A stretch of DNA of 64,000 nucleotides from JBLINH01 sp047639165 (lineage in GTDB: Bacteria; Patescibacteriota; Minisyncoccia; Phycocordibacterales; JAACPR01), in contig JBLINH010000001.1 in NCBI GenBank assembly GCA_047639165.1, forward strand, positions 6,632-70,631. Direction: 5' to 3'. The notes beneath the pieces were generated by a model. That model was not told the DNA's origin. It saw only the letters and a list, made by a program, of their open reading frames with translations, and searched no databases. The translations under genes were made by a program, and so were the position numbers. Positions 51,130-60,821 of this stretch are shown here, one piece after another. Numbering within the stretch: position 1 is the first letter of the stretch; every line of letters starts with the position of its first letter.

Positions 51130-52083
51130 TTATCTCCCTGTTAGCTCAATTAGGTGATCTAGAAACTCACTGTAGTTTGAACCAACGGAATCAAGACTTG
51201 AAGGATATATTGATTCTTCATGCAGTGCAGGAAGTGCATTTGTCTCAAGTAGAAAAACTCCTCTGGTCGGATGGACGATGAAATCAGAGTTTGAATAATG
51301 TTTTAAGTCTAAAATCTCATGTGCCAATGAAGCTACTCTTGATAGCTCAGACTTCTCGTCTTCAGTGAATGACCCAGGGCAACTTTTTCTTATATCTCCG
51401 GTGTACTTACTTTCATAACTAAAAACTGCACCAGTTTTTTCAATTTCAACAGGCATTAGAGGATATGTGTCATGTCCTCTAAAACTTTCAATGACTCCTA
51501 CACTGGCTTCTTTACCTCTAATGTATTCTTCAATTATCAATTTATCATTATCAATTAGAAGTTCTTTTATTCCAGTCAGCAACGAATCAAAATCATATGC
51601 GAAATGTATTCCAAGTGATGATCCACTATTAACTGGTTTTAATATTACAGGAAGAGGCATACTTCTAAACACCTCCACTGCCATTACTTCAGGGTTCATA
51701 CCTGGGAGGTTGTTTAGCTGCTTTGCATAGGGAGTTTGAATTCCGTGTTCAGAAAATAGTTTTTTAGATTGAGTCTTATTTAGTGAAAGTCCATTGGCAA
51801 GAGCTCCTGATCCTGTGTATCTTATATCAAAAGACTCCAGAAATCTTTGAATTTTACTACACTCGCCGTGCAGTGCATTGAAAACCATAAGAGCTTCGCT
51901 AAAAGCTTCTTTGGCTACTACTCTGTTTCCATTCTTGAACCAATTCCCTTCTCTATCCAATACAATATCATCCACATGATACTTTTGATCAAGTGCTTTT
52001 AGAACATATCCCCCAGATTTGAGAGATATGTCATGTAAATTATCAGTACCACCCCTGAGTACAGCGATTTTATTACGCAACAT
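51130..52083 (-). CDS. ddl: D-alanine-D-alanine ligase
   Basis: The start M-L-R-N-K-I-A-V-L-R-G-G gives 317 aa; a longer reading enters uvrC. ATP-grasp motifs are present: I-L-K-P-V-N-S-G-S-S-L-G and E-T-N-A-L-P. The usual G-G-x-S-x-E-H-E-V-S start reads G-G-T-D-N-L-H-D-I-S, so the Glu that helps bind the first D-Ala is replaced by Leu. The ligase is divergent, and the substrate could be D-Ala-D-X. TG-G-TATCAT ends 8 nt from the ATG. Confidence 0.9.
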   Translation of the reverse strand: MLRNKIAVLRGGTDNLHDISLKSGGYVLKALDQKYHVDDIVLDREGNWFKNGNRVVAKEAFSEALMVFNALHGECSKIQRFLESFDIRYTGSGALANGLSLNKTQSKKLFSEHGIQTPYAKQLNNLPGMNPEVMAVEVFRSMPLPVILKPVNSGSSLGIHFAYDFDSLLTGIKELLIDNDKLIIEEYIRGKEASVGVIESFRGHDTYPLMPVEIEKTGAVFSYESKYTGDIRKSCPGSFTEDEKSELSRVASLAHEILDLKHYSNSDFIVHPTRGVFLLETNALPALHEESIYPSSLDSVGSNYSEFLDHLIELTGR

Positions 52084-52102
52084 ATGAATATATGATACCA
52101 GA

Positions 52103-53275
52103 TTATTTAAGTTTCTTCCTGTGAGTTTTACGATAGAAAGAAATTGCAAACCTATGAGCTTCACTGTTAGCTATTAGGACATCCCTCTCATGCTTCCCTA
52201 TAACTCCTAAAAACTTCTCAGGCTTATGTTTATCATTCTTTACAACAGATACAACTGGTATATTAAATTCGTTTTCTTTCAAGACCTTTAGAGCTCTATT
52301 TCTTTGACCAACACCACCATCGACAACTATTAGGTTAGGATATGGCCATTCCGGATGTTTCAGCCTTCTTCTAAGAATCTCTTCAAGAGCCCCAACATCA
52401 TCTCCTTTTTTAGCTTTCCTTAGGATGAACTTCCTGTAGTCGGATTTTTTAACCTCACTATCTTCAACCACGGTCATTACTCCAACGGAACTAGTTCCTT
52501 GCAGATGAGCTACATCATAGCTTTCGATTCTGAAATCAATACTGGCTTTTATATTCTCATCTTTGATTAGGGAGACATCTCTAATGTGGTTTAAGGCAAA
52601 GATTTTTCTTTTTAAAGAAGAGGCTTTTTCAAATTCCTTCTCTTTGGCAAGAGTCATCATTTCTTTTTCAAGACTTTGAATTATCTTTTTCTTTTTACCT
52701 TGAAAGAAAAGTTTTATATGTCGTATATTATTTAAATATTCTTTCTTTGTTATCTCACCTGGCTCGAATCCAATTTGTTCGTACAATTTGGAAGACTTCT
52801 TCTCTCCATAGAAAGGAAAAATCTTCCTGACAATTTTCAAGGCTTCTTCTAATTGTGTTTTGGAAGAGAAAGGTCCGAAGATTGCTAAATACTTTTTATC
52901 TTCAAACTCCATGTTTCTTTCTCTTTTCACCACAACTTTAGGAAGGTCATCTTTTGTGATGAGAACATAGTTAAAACTTTTGTTGTCTTTCTCTATCGAA
53001 TTATATTTTGGTTGGTGCTTCTTTATCAGTTCCGCTTCTAGTATTAAAGCTTCTAGAACAGAATCGGTTTCCTGAACTTCTATATCGTTTGATATTGTAA
53101 CCATATCTACAATCCTAGAACTTCTAGTGTTTATGAGGTCATTTGCGAAATAGCTCTTGGTTCTATCCTTAAGAGATGTGGCCTTACCTATGTATAGTAT
53201 TTCTTTATCTTTTTTAAAGAAATACACACCTGGAGAATCAGGTAATTTTTTGTTTTTTAAGTAGGATAGTTCCAT
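52103..53275 (-). CDS. uvrC: UvrC excinuclease subunit, short form
   Basis: The N-terminal GIY-YIG nuclease is S-P-G-V-Y-F-F-K-K-D-K-E-I-L-Y-I-G-K. A UvrB-binding UVR segment (about 200-235) and the RNase H-like nuclease (E-S-Y-D-V-A-H-L-Q-G-T) follow. At 390 aa it lacks the C-terminal helix-hairpin-helix pair of the 610-aa E. coli enzyme. UvrC makes both incisions in excision repair; uvrA and uvrB are downstream in this window. Promoter shared with the 72-aa gene. Confidence 0.96.
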   Translation of the reverse strand: MELSYLKNKKLPDSPGVYFFKKDKEILYIGKATSLKDRTKSYFANDLINTRSSRIVDMVTISNDIEVQETDSVLEALILEAELIKKHQPKYNSIEKDNKSFNYVLITKDDLPKVVVKRERNMEFEDKKYLAIFGPFSSKTQLEEALKIVRKIFPFYGEKKSSKLYEQIGFEPGEITKKEYLNNIRHIKLFFQGKKKKIIQSLEKEMMTLAKEKEFEKASSLKRKIFALNHIRDVSLIKDENIKASIDFRIESYDVAHLQGTSSVGVMTVVEDSEVKKSDYRKFILRKAKKGDDVGALEEILRRRLKHPEWPYPNLIVVDGGVGQRNRALKVLKENEFNIPVVSVVKNDKHKPEKFLGVIGKHERDVLIANSEAHRFAISFYRKTHRKKLK

Positions 53276-53281
53276 ATGTTC

Positions 53282-53333
53282 TTTATATCACAAGAATAGA
53301 TAATCTTGCAATTTTTATATATTGTGGTATAGT
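53282..53333. promoter_or_regulatory. Divergent promoters sharing one palindromic -35
   Basis: TTGCAA (53306-53311) is its own reverse complement and serves as -35 in both directions: toward uvrC (18 nt, TG-A-TATAAA at 53282-53287, 6 nt to ATG) and toward the 72-aa gene (16 nt, TG-G-TATAGT at 53328-53333, 8 nt to ATG). Confidence 0.75.
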
Positions 53334-53341
53334 ACATACAG

Positions 53342-53560
53342 ATGAAAAGATATCCAGTAATAGTGAGCAAAGGTCAACTTCTTTATAGGAGTCCAGATTG
53401 TAACAAGACTGTTGCAGTTTTGATCCTACATGCATTAGTGATACTTGCCTTCGTGCCACTATCTTCAAAATTCTCACCAAACCAGAAGGAATTGAAACCA
53501 GCTACCCCACCACCCGTCAAGGTGGTGGAAGAAGCTAAAATAACTTCTGTGTCGAGGTAA
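53342..53560 (+). CDS. Small membrane protein divergent from uvrC
   Basis: The 72-aa protein has a hydrophilic N-terminus with two cysteines apart, one membrane helix (about residues 23-41) and a Pro-rich tail (P-A-T-P-P-P-V-K-V-V). No family recognised. The promoter and the hairpin terminator both support that it is a real gene. Confidence 0.68.
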   Translation: MKRYPVIVSKGQLLYRSPDCNKTVAVLILHALVILAFVPLSSKFSPNQKELKPATPPPVKVVEEAKITSVSR

Positions 53561-53612
53561 AGATTTATATCTTTACCTAGAAACCACTCGTCACTTTGTG
53601 CACGAGTGGTTT
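53555..53612. terminator. Tandem hairpins between the 72-aa gene and uvrA
   Basis: First hairpin AGGTAAAGAT / ATCTTTACCT (53555-53578, overlapping the stop codon); second AAACCACTCGT / ACGAGTGGTTT (53581-53612) followed by TCTCTTTT. The second can end uvrA on the minus strand as well. Confidence 0.75.
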
Positions 53613-53618
53613 TCTCTT

Positions 53619-56213
53619 TTATTTCTTTAAATACTTCTTCAAGTAATTTCCAGTGTACGACTCCTTAACTTGAGCAACTTGTTCAGGTGTTCCCTTTGCT
53701 ACGATGTTTCCACCCTTTTCTCCCCCTTCAGGTCCGATATCTATAACATAATCAGCAGACTTGATAATATCCATACTGTGCTCGATGATAATTACAGTAT
53801 TTCCCTTATCAACCAGTTTCTGAAGAATTTCGATAAGTTTAATAACGTCCTCGTAGTGTAAACCAATTGTTGGTTCATCTAAGATATACACTGTTTTTTG
53901 TAAGTGAGATCTATACAACTCTGATGATATTTTAACTCTCTGTGCCTCTCCACCTGAAAGTGTAGTTGCTGATTGTCCAAGCTCCAGATATCCAAGACCC
54001 ACTTCGTTTAGAGTTTTCAGTCTGTCTGAGATTGATGGTATATCGATAAAGAATTTAAGTGCGTCTTCAACTGTCATATTCAAAACATCATGAATATTTT
54101 TATTTTTGTACTTAACCTCCAAAGTTTCTTTCATAAATCTCTTTCCCATACAAACTTCACAAGGAACATATACAGTTGGAAGAAAGTGCATTTCAACAGC
54201 TATCTGTCCGTTTCCTTGGCAAGCTTCACATCTTCCACCTTTAACATTGAAAGAGAACCTTCCAGATTTCCATCCTCTGTATCTTGCTTCTTCAGTTTCA
54301 GCAAACATATCTCTGATATGTGTCCACGCTCCAGTATATGTAGCAGGGTTTGATCTAGGAGTTCTACCGATAGCCGATTGATTTATAAGGATTGACCTCC
54401 CAGCGTACTCAGTACCGGTAAATTCTTTACAGTTATACAGATCATTAGTTCTGTATTTTCTATCGAATCGAGCTCTAAGGTTTTTGTTTAAGATCTCGTA
54501 TACAAAAGATGACTTTCCAGATCCAGATACTCCAGTAACAGCTACCAGTTTACCGAGAGGAATATCAACATTCATATTTTTTATATTAAAAATATTTCCA
54601 CCCTTAATTCTAATCTTTCCTTTATTTTCATCCCTTCTTTTCTTTGGGATAGGGATCACCTTATCACCTCGAAGATAATCTAGTGTTACAGACCCTGAAG
54701 GATTTGTTTTTGCTGTAAGGAGTTTTTCTAATTCCCCAGCCACTACAACTTCCCCGCCATGATTTCCAGCTCCTGGTCCAATATCAACAATATAGTCTGA
54801 TGCGAAGATAGTATCTTCGTCATGTTCCACTACTATTATAGTATTTCCTAAATCACGAAGCTCAAGAAGAGTTTTGATCAGCCGATCATTATCTCTCGAG
54901 TGTAAACCAATTGTTGGTTCATCAAGTACATAAAGTGCACCAACCAAACCTGATCCTAGTTGACTAGCTAATCTAATTCTTTGAGCTTCTCCACCAGAGA
55001 GAGTGTGAGCCTTTCTGTTTAGTCCTAGGTATTCAATACCAACATTATCCATGAAGTTAAGTCTGGCTTCTATTTCTTTTATAACAACTTTTGCAATTTC
55101 TTTCTCCACTTTAGAAAGTTTTAGTTTTGAGAAAAACATAAGAGCCTTACTAATAGACATAGCCGAAAGAAGTACTATATTGATCTTCTCTTTAGAATCT
55201 CCTAAATACACACTAAGTGCTTCAGCTCTTAATCTATCTCCATTACACTTCTTACAAACTTCATCCCCAAAGAAATGTCTTGTTCCAAGACCATTACATT
55301 CATCACATGCTCCGTGAGGTGAGTTAAATGAGAACAGTCTTGGTTCTATTTCTGGAAATGAGAACCCATCGTATGGACACATGAATTTAGATGACATTAG
55401 TTTCTCTTCCTCAAAAGCTACTATCTTAATCAAGCCTTCTGTTTCATCAAGGGTTTTTTCGATAGCTTCACTCAGTCTTTCTTTTGTATCATCACTTCCT
55501 GATTTTACCTCACTAACAAAAAACTCATCGATGAGGATATCAATATCGTGTTTTTTATTCTTAGCAAGTTCTATCCTGTCCCGTAGTTTTATTTCTTTTC
55601 CATCAATTCTTGCTTTCTCATATCCTTTTCCAAGATAGTCGTATAGTAACTGATAGTATTCCCCCTTTCTTCCAACAACTACAGGAGCAAATATTTTTAC
55701 TTTCAAATCGTTTATCTTTACACCCATAACATCCTTATCAATTTTTTTTGTATCAATATCCTTCACTGCCTTTATGACAGTCCGCAGAATTTCCTCATTA
55801 GATAGTTTTTTTATCTCTCTCCCGCACTCTAAACAGTGAGGCTTACCAACTCTGGCAAAAAGTATTCGAAGGTAATCATATATTTCTGTAATAGTGGCAA
55901 CTGTTGATCTAGGGTTATTTGATCTTGATTTCTGATCTATTGAAATGGCAGGGGAAAGACCTGTGATCTCATCAACATCAGGTTTTTGCATTTGTTTAAG
56001 GAATTGTCTGGCATATGCAGAAAGAGATTCAACATATCTTCTTTGTCCTTCAGCGAAGATAGTATCAAAAGCTAATGATGATTTTCCAGATCCAGATAGA
56101 CCAGTGAAAACTACCATTTTGTCTCGTGGCATTTCTAAGTCTATATTCTTTAGATTATGGGTTCTTGCGCCCTTAACCACTATTTTGTCTTTGTCTTCTT
56201 TTTTACTTTCCAT
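53619..56213 (-). CDS. uvrA: UvrA excinuclease ATPase
   Basis: The start M-E-S-K-K-E-D gives 864 aa (longer frames start within the leader). Two ABC cassettes are seen: Walker [10 protein letters not shown] and G-V-S-G-S-G-K-S-S, signatures L-S-G-G-E-A-Q-R, and zinc modules C-L-E-C, C-D-E-C ... C-K-K-C and C-E-A-C ... C-E-V-C. It is shorter than E. coli UvrA (940 aa). UvrA recognises lesions and loads UvrB. Confidence 0.97.
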   Translation of the reverse strand: MESKKEDKDKIVVKGARTHNLKNIDLEMPRDKMVVFTGLSGSGKSSLAFDTIFAEGQRRYVESLSAYARQFLKQMQKPDVDEITGLSPAISIDQKSRSNNPRSTVATITEIYDYLRILFARVGKPHCLECGREIKKLSNEEILRTVIKAVKDIDTKKIDKDVMGVKINDLKVKIFAPVVVGRKGEYYQLLYDYLGKGYEKARIDGKEIKLRDRIELAKNKKHDIDILIDEFFVSEVKSGSDDTKERLSEAIEKTLDETEGLIKIVAFEEEKLMSSKFMCPYDGFSFPEIEPRLFSFNSPHGACDECNGLGTRHFFGDEVCKKCNGDRLRAEALSVYLGDSKEKINIVLLSAMSISKALMFFSKLKLSKVEKEIAKVVIKEIEARLNFMDNVGIEYLGLNRKAHTLSGGEAQRIRLASQLGSGLVGALYVLDEPTIGLHSRDNDRLIKTLLELRDLGNTIIVVEHDEDTIFASDYIVDIGPGAGNHGGEVVVAGELEKLLTAKTNPSGSVTLDYLRGDKVIPIPKKRRDENKGKIRIKGGNIFNIKNMNVDIPLGKLVAVTGVSGSGKSSFVYEILNKNLRARFDRKYRTNDLYNCKEFTGTEYAGRSILINQSAIGRTPRSNPATYTGAWTHIRDMFAETEEARYRGWKSGRFSFNVKGGRCEACQGNGQIAVEMHFLPTVYVPCEVCMGKRFMKETLEVKYKNKNIHDVLNMTVEDALKFFIDIPSISDRLKTLNEVGLGYLELGQSATTLSGGEAQRVKISSELYRSHLQKTVYILDEPTIGLHYEDVIKLIEILQKLVDKGNTVIIIEHSMDIIKSADYVIDIGPEGGEKGGNIVAKGTPEQVAQVKESYTGNYLKKYLKK

Positions 56214-56286
56214 AGAGTATTCCCTATGCATGGTGGCACAGAGTTTAATTATCTTATATGTAGAGGACATCTTAGCAGAAAAGTCA

Positions 56287-56313
56287 AAGCCCCGCCACTA
56301 ATGTGACGGGGCT
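56287..56313 (-). terminator. Terminator after the adenylate-kinase-like gene
   Basis: AGCCCCGCCAC / GTGACGGGGCT pair with one G-U, 4-nt loop; the minus-strand 3' side reads TTTGACTTTT. Confidence 0.7.
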
Positions 56314-56337
56314 GAAATATTATCGTGTAACTAACCT

Positions 56338-56961
56338 TTAGGCAGCTACATCTGTTTTAAAACCAAGAACTTTTTTTGCTTGAAGAAAAGTCTCGTCTGC
56401 TTTTCCCTCAGAAGAAATTTGAAAAATCTTATAACCTATTTTTCTTAAATTTTCTCTAATTCCTTTAATCTCTTCTTTGTAGAATGTGAGAGCTTTTGTA
56501 GTCGCTTCTACAGAAAGATCATTTCTTCTTTTTCTGCTGCGATCATTCATAATTCGATCGAAACATTCTTTTTCATTCAAAGCCACCTCGATGATAGCCA
56601 CATTCGAACATCCAAGCTCTTCTTCACCAAAACTAATATGTTTAAGTAAATTTGTCAGCTCTGAGGCTTGATTCTCATTTCTCGGAAAACCTTCTAGAGC
56701 AAGTCCTCCGTATTTTGCATCTCTAACTTTTGTCAGAATATCATCTTTAGTGATTTTCATGGTGACATTATCCGGGATGAGAATCCTTTTGGATAATCCT
56801 TCTGAATATTCATCCCTAAATTTTTCGCATTTTTTTAACTTTTCTCTGCAAATATCACCCACACCTGCGTGGTAGAAACTAGAAAGAGAAGCTATCTTTT
56901 TAGCAAGGCTACTCTTACCAGAACCTACAGGTCCAATCACTACAATCCCACTATACTTCAT
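56338..56961 (-). CDS. adk: Adenylate-kinase-like P-loop kinase
   Basis: The 207-aa protein has the P-loop G-P-V-G-S-G-K-S-S, a lid-hinge E-G-F-P-R-N (D-G-F-P-R in most Adk) and an R-R-N-D that corresponds to the R-x-D-D region. No zinc lid is seen. Fold and motifs fit adenylate kinase, but the changes leave room for another nucleoside monophosphate kinase. Placed between uvrA and uvrB. Confidence 0.78.
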   Translation of the reverse strand: MKYSGIVVIGPVGSGKSSLAKKIASLSSFYHAGVGDICREKLKKCEKFRDEYSEGLSKRILIPDNVTMKITKDDILTKVRDAKYGGLALEGFPRNENQASELTNLLKHISFGEEELGCSNVAIIEVALNEKECFDRIMNDRSRKRRNDLSVEATTKALTFYKEEIKGIRENLRKIGYKIFQISSEGKADETFLQAKKVLGFKTDVAA

Positions 56962-57048
56962 TGTGTTTTCTCCTTTATTTTTGGTTTTTATCTAAATGAA
57001 CTAACGATCAATCAACTCATAATATATACCTCTCACAAAAAAATTCAA

Positions 57049-59061
57049 CTATTTCTTTCTCATCTCCTCCAGAATCTTTATCTCATCACGAAGTATAGCT
57101 GCTGTTTCAAAATCTAATATCTTCACAGATCCCTCCATTTGTTTTTCTTTTTGTCGTATTAATTTATCTGGATTCTTTTTAAGTAGTTTAGCGTCTATCT
57201 TTAATAGCCTACTAACAGTCTTCTCATGATCTGTTTGCATTGTTTCAGTAATATCTCTAATCGCTTTTGAAATAGTTTTAGGAGTAATTCCATGTTTCTC
57301 ATTATATTCCATCTGAATACCTCGTCTTCTATTTGTTTCGTCTATCGCGTACTCCATTGCTTTTGTCATTCCATCCGCATACAGAATTACACGCCCTTCA
57401 ACGTTTCTAGCAGCTCTACCGATTGTTTGTATAAGTGCGGTTTCTGATCTAAGAAAACCTGCTTTGTCTGCATCTAGTATTCCAATCAATGTAACTTCTG
57501 GCATATCTAAACCTTCTCGGAGTAAGTTAACTCCTACTAATATATCAAACTCTCCTTTTCTAAAAGCTGAAATTATTTCAACTCTTTCAATGGTTTTAAT
57601 ATCACTGTGTATATATTTTGCTTTTATTCCTTTCTCATCCAAATATTCAGAAAGATCCTCTGCCATTTTCTTTGTAAGTGTCGTCGCAAGTACTCGACCA
57701 CCTTTTTTGATCTCCTTTAGAGACTGTGTTATGAAATCATTTACTTGTCCTTTGTAACTACCTTTTTCAGTTATTGGTTTTACCTCGAGTTTTGGATCAA
57801 GTAATCCTGTTGGTCTGATAATTTGTCGCGCGATACTTGTACTAACTTCCCCTTCGTATTTACCTGGTGTAGCTGATGTATATATTGTTTGACCAATTCT
57901 TTTTTGAAACTCATCAAATTTCAGAGGTCTGTTGTCTTTAGCACTTGGAAGTCTGAAGCCGTGTTCAACCAAAGTTTGTTTTCTTGAAGCATCTCCTGCA
58001 TACATTCCGTTTAATTGTGGAACTGTTACGTGAGATTCATCTATTACGGTAAGAAAATCAGGTGACCCATCCTTCTTATGTGGAAAATATTCTAAAAGTG
58101 TACTTGGGGCTTCTCCAGCTTTTGCTCTAGAGAAATGTCTTGAGTAGTTCTCAATTCCATTACAATATCCAACCTCTTTTATTAGAGCTAGATCATAACT
58201 TGTTCTTCTTTTCAGTCTTTCTGCTTCCAAAAGCTTTCCTTCCTTTTCAAAAGTCTTCAATTGTTCTTTCAATTCACTTTGGATTGTTTTTACAGCTGCC
58301 TTCTTATCTTCCTCATCAGTGATGAAATGCTTAGCTGGGAATATGAAAGTAGTTTCCAATTCCTCTATAATTGTTCTATTAACTGCATCTATCTTTGTGA
58401 TACTTGAAATTGTATCTCCTTCAAAGATAAAACGAAGGATAAATCTTTCAGACACAGGCATTACTTCAATTGAATTTCCAATAGCTCTCAATGTCCCTGG
58501 ATTTAGATCAGCATTAGTTCTTTGGAAGTGGATCCTAACAAGACTTCTAACAAACTCGCTTCGTGAAATCTTTTCTCCTTTCTTTACCTTTAGGTTTACC
58601 TTCTCGTATTGCTCTGGTGAACCAAGACCATATATACAAGAAACAGAAGCGACGATAATAACATCCTTTCTTGAGAGAAGAGCTTGAGTTGAAGCATGTC
58701 TTAATCTGTCTATTTCTTCATTGATCTGTGCCTCTTTCTCTATATATGTATCAGTCACAGGCATATATGCCTCTGGTTGATAGTAATCATAGTATGAGAC
58801 AAAGTAATGCACGGCATTATCAGGAAAAAATTCCGTATACTCTTGAGCTAGCTGAGCAGCTAAAGTTTTGTTGTGTGCGATGACAAGTGTTGGTTTTCCA
58901 ACCTTTTCTATTATATTCGCCGCTGTATATGTCTTACCACTCCCGGTAACACCTAAAAGGGTGACATGGTCTTCACCATTCTCAATACCTTTCATCAGGG
59001 TTTTGATGGCCGTTGGCTGATCTCCAGAAGGAGAATATGGGGCTTTTAGTTTGAATTTCAT
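57049..59061 (-). CDS. uvrB: UvrB excinuclease helicase-like subunit
   Basis: The 670-aa protein has Walker A G-V-T-G-S-G-K-T, the beta-hairpin Y-Y-D-Y-Y-Q-P-E-A-Y, motif II D-E-S-H, helicase motifs V-VI (G-L-D-M-P-E-V, Q-T-I-G-R-A-A-R) and a C-terminal UVR segment for UvrC binding. Full length for the family. Confidence 0.98.
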   Translation of the reverse strand: MKFKLKAPYSPSGDQPTAIKTLMKGIENGEDHVTLLGVTGSGKTYTAANIIEKVGKPTLVIAHNKTLAAQLAQEYTEFFPDNAVHYFVSYYDYYQPEAYMPVTDTYIEKEAQINEEIDRLRHASTQALLSRKDVIIVASVSCIYGLGSPEQYEKVNLKVKKGEKISRSEFVRSLVRIHFQRTNADLNPGTLRAIGNSIEVMPVSERFILRFIFEGDTISSITKIDAVNRTIIEELETTFIFPAKHFITDEEDKKAAVKTIQSELKEQLKTFEKEGKLLEAERLKRRTSYDLALIKEVGYCNGIENYSRHFSRAKAGEAPSTLLEYFPHKKDGSPDFLTVIDESHVTVPQLNGMYAGDASRKQTLVEHGFRLPSAKDNRPLKFDEFQKRIGQTIYTSATPGKYEGEVSTSIARQIIRPTGLLDPKLEVKPITEKGSYKGQVNDFITQSLKEIKKGGRVLATTLTKKMAEDLSEYLDEKGIKAKYIHSDIKTIERVEIISAFRKGEFDILVGVNLLREGLDMPEVTLIGILDADKAGFLRSETALIQTIGRAARNVEGRVILYADGMTKAMEYAIDETNRRRGIQMEYNEKHGITPKTISKAIRDITETMQTDHEKTVSRLLKIDAKLLKKNPDKLIRQKEKQMEGSVKILDFETAAILRDEIKILEEMRKK

Positions 59062-59098
59062 CAGTTTAAAGTACCATTGAAATTACATTATGGAAAGG

Positions 59099-59491
59099 CT
59101 AAACTCCTAACTTTTCAAATTTACCATCATGTTCTGCTATTTTCTCATGATGGTGAGCCACAAGTTCAGATATTCCTTTTGTGTTATCTCTAAATTCTTC
59201 TATTAAGGCACCTGTATGCCTATGGAACATTTCTATTACCTCATCGAAACGTTTGTCTACATCACTAAAACATAGATCTATATCGTCAAACTTTTTGTCT
59301 ACATAATCAAAACGTTTATCTACATCACTAAAACGTTTGTCTACATCATCAAAACGTTTGTCTACATCACTAAAACGTAGATCTATATCACTAAAACATA
59401 GATCTATATCGTCAAACTTTTTGTCTACACGTAAAAACTTTCCACCCATGTATCTTTTCAAGTATTCTTTTGTCACATAGTCATTCTTCAT
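59099..59491 (-). CDS. Coiled-coil protein built from heptad repeats
   Basis: The start M-K-N-D-Y-V gives 130 aa (TG-A-TATGAT ends 7 nt before it, overlapping earlier ATGs). Residues 25-85 are about nine 7-residue units of type V-D-K-R-F-(D/S)-D, each encoded by 21 bp, forming a coiled coil. The flanks are ordinary charged helices with a short H-H-H cluster. Function unknown; length may vary through repeat slippage. Confidence 0.75.
   Translation of the reverse strand: MKNDYVTKEYLKRYMGGKFLRVDKKFDDIDLCFSDIDLRFSDVDKRFDDVDKRFSDVDKRFDYVDKKFDDIDLCFSDVDKRFDEVIEMFHRHTGALIEEFRDNTKGISELVAHHHEKIAEHDGKFEKLGV
59242..59432. repeat. Nine tandem 21-bp units with a 42-bp direct repeat
   Basis: Units of about 21 bp (types ending GTCTACATCA or ATCTATATCG) follow head to tail. 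A 42-bp stretch at 59262-59303 recurs identically at 59388-59429, exactly six units apart. In-frame gain or loss of units would keep the heptads in register. Confidence 0.85.
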
Positions 59492-59547
59492 TACCCACAT
59501 CATATCATATGGGCATGAAGTACTTTTCAACATAAAATAAAGGGACC

Positions 59548-60765
59548 TTAAAGATATTCTTTCAAAAATTCATCCCTATACTCCTCAAAACTATCATCTA
59601 AGATACTTTGCCTGATATCTTTCACAAGATTCACTATGAAGTACAAGTTATGTATTGAAGCCAGTGTTCCACTCAACATTTCTTTGGCCTTAAATAAATG
59701 ATTCAGATATGATTTTGTGTAACCCTTACAGGTGTAACATCCACAGTTATCAATCGGGGTGAAATCTTCGATAAACTTCTCATTATTTAAATTAATCTTT
59801 CCTTTCTTTGTATACACCTGACCGTTCCTAGCAATCCTCGTTGCGGCTACACAATCAAAAAGATCACACCCTCGTTCAATAGCCATGAAGAAATCTTCCG
59901 GTTCACCAATCCCTAATAGGTGTCTTGGTTTTTCTTCAGGTAAAACCTCATTCACCCATTCTACTGCAGTAGACATATCTTCTTTTACAAAACTTCCTCC
60001 AATACCGTATCCATCAAAATCCATCTCTCCTAAGAATTTAGCACTTTCTTTACGTAAGTCTTCATGGCGTCCTCCTTGAACAACACCGAACAAAGCTTGT
60101 CTTTTTGAGTTCTCTTTTGACTTATGAAAGTCCAAAGATTCTTTAGCCCATCTATGTGTCCTGTCCAATGCTCGTCCTTGATAGTGTTTTGATTCGGCAG
60201 GAGATGTACACTCATCAAAAGCAAATATTATATCAGCTCCAAGGTTGTGTTGAATCTCAATAGATTTAGATGGGGTGAAGTAGTGTGCTGACCCATCAAT
60301 ATGTGATCTGAAGGTTACTCCCTTCTCATCAATCTTCGCAGGTTTAAAATGCTTTGAAATTTCTCTACCATCTCCGTCATTATTCAGAGGAGCATTTAAT
60401 TGTAGTTCCACTTCCCCTTTAGCTATCTTTGTAACTTGATGTCCAAAAGCTGCTCCAAGTGAAAATACTTGAAACCCTCCGGAATCGGTCATTAGTGGTT
60501 TGTCCCAATTCATATACTTATGCAACCCTCCACCTTTAGCTACTACTTCGTCTCCTGGTTGAAGATATAGGTGATATGTATTTGAGAGTGTTACTTCAGC
60601 ACCAAGACCTTCCAACATTTCCGGTGTTAAGCCTTTTAGTGTTCCTTTTGTAGCAACAGGAACAAAAGCAGGAGTGTGTATCTTTCCGTGAAGTGTTTCA
60701 ATTACACCAGCACGCATGAGTTTGCCTGTCTTCTTTACAATATTAAATTCTATTGGCTTTTCCAT
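59548..60765 (-). CDS. tgt: tRNA-guanine transglycosylase
   Basis: The 405-aa enzyme inserts the queuosine precursor at G34 of tRNAs with GUN anticodons. It shows the catalytic Asp regions M-T-D-S-G-G-F-Q-V-F-S and D-L-F-D-C-V-A-A-T-R, and the zinc site C-G-C-Y-T-C-x18-H. A queuine/preQ1 source is not visible, so salvage is likely. TATGCT (60772-60777) ends 6 nt before the ATG. Confidence 0.97.
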   Translation of the reverse strand: MEKPIEFNIVKKTGKLMRAGVIETLHGKIHTPAFVPVATKGTLKGLTPEMLEGLGAEVTLSNTYHLYLQPGDEVVAKGGGLHKYMNWDKPLMTDSGGFQVFSLGAAFGHQVTKIAKGEVELQLNAPLNNDGDGREISKHFKPAKIDEKGVTFRSHIDGSAHYFTPSKSIEIQHNLGADIIFAFDECTSPAESKHYQGRALDRTHRWAKESLDFHKSKENSKRQALFGVVQGGRHEDLRKESAKFLGEMDFDGYGIGGSFVKEDMSTAVEWVNEVLPEEKPRHLLGIGEPEDFFMAIERGCDLFDCVAATRIARNGQVYTKKGKINLNNEKFIEDFTPIDNCGCYTCKGYTKSYLNHLFKAKEMLSGTLASIHNLYFIVNLVKDIRQSILDDSFEEYRDEFLKEYL

Positions 60766-60771
60766 GTAAGT

Positions 60772-60814
60772 AGCATACTGACTAGTGTATTAAAATCAAG
60801 GACTTTGTTACAAT
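60772..60814. promoter_or_regulatory. Divergent promoters of tgt and LOG gene
   Basis: Toward tgt: -35 TTGATT (60794-60799), 16 nt, TATGCT (60772-60777). Toward the LOG gene: TG-T-TACAAT (hexamer 60809-60814), 7 nt before the ATG at 60822, with only a weak -35. Confidence 0.6.
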
Positions 60815-60821
60815 GTTCGTA

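Noticed and set aside
59242..59432. CRISPR-like short repeats
   Set aside because: The 21-bp units are contiguous without spacers and are in frame as coding heptads.
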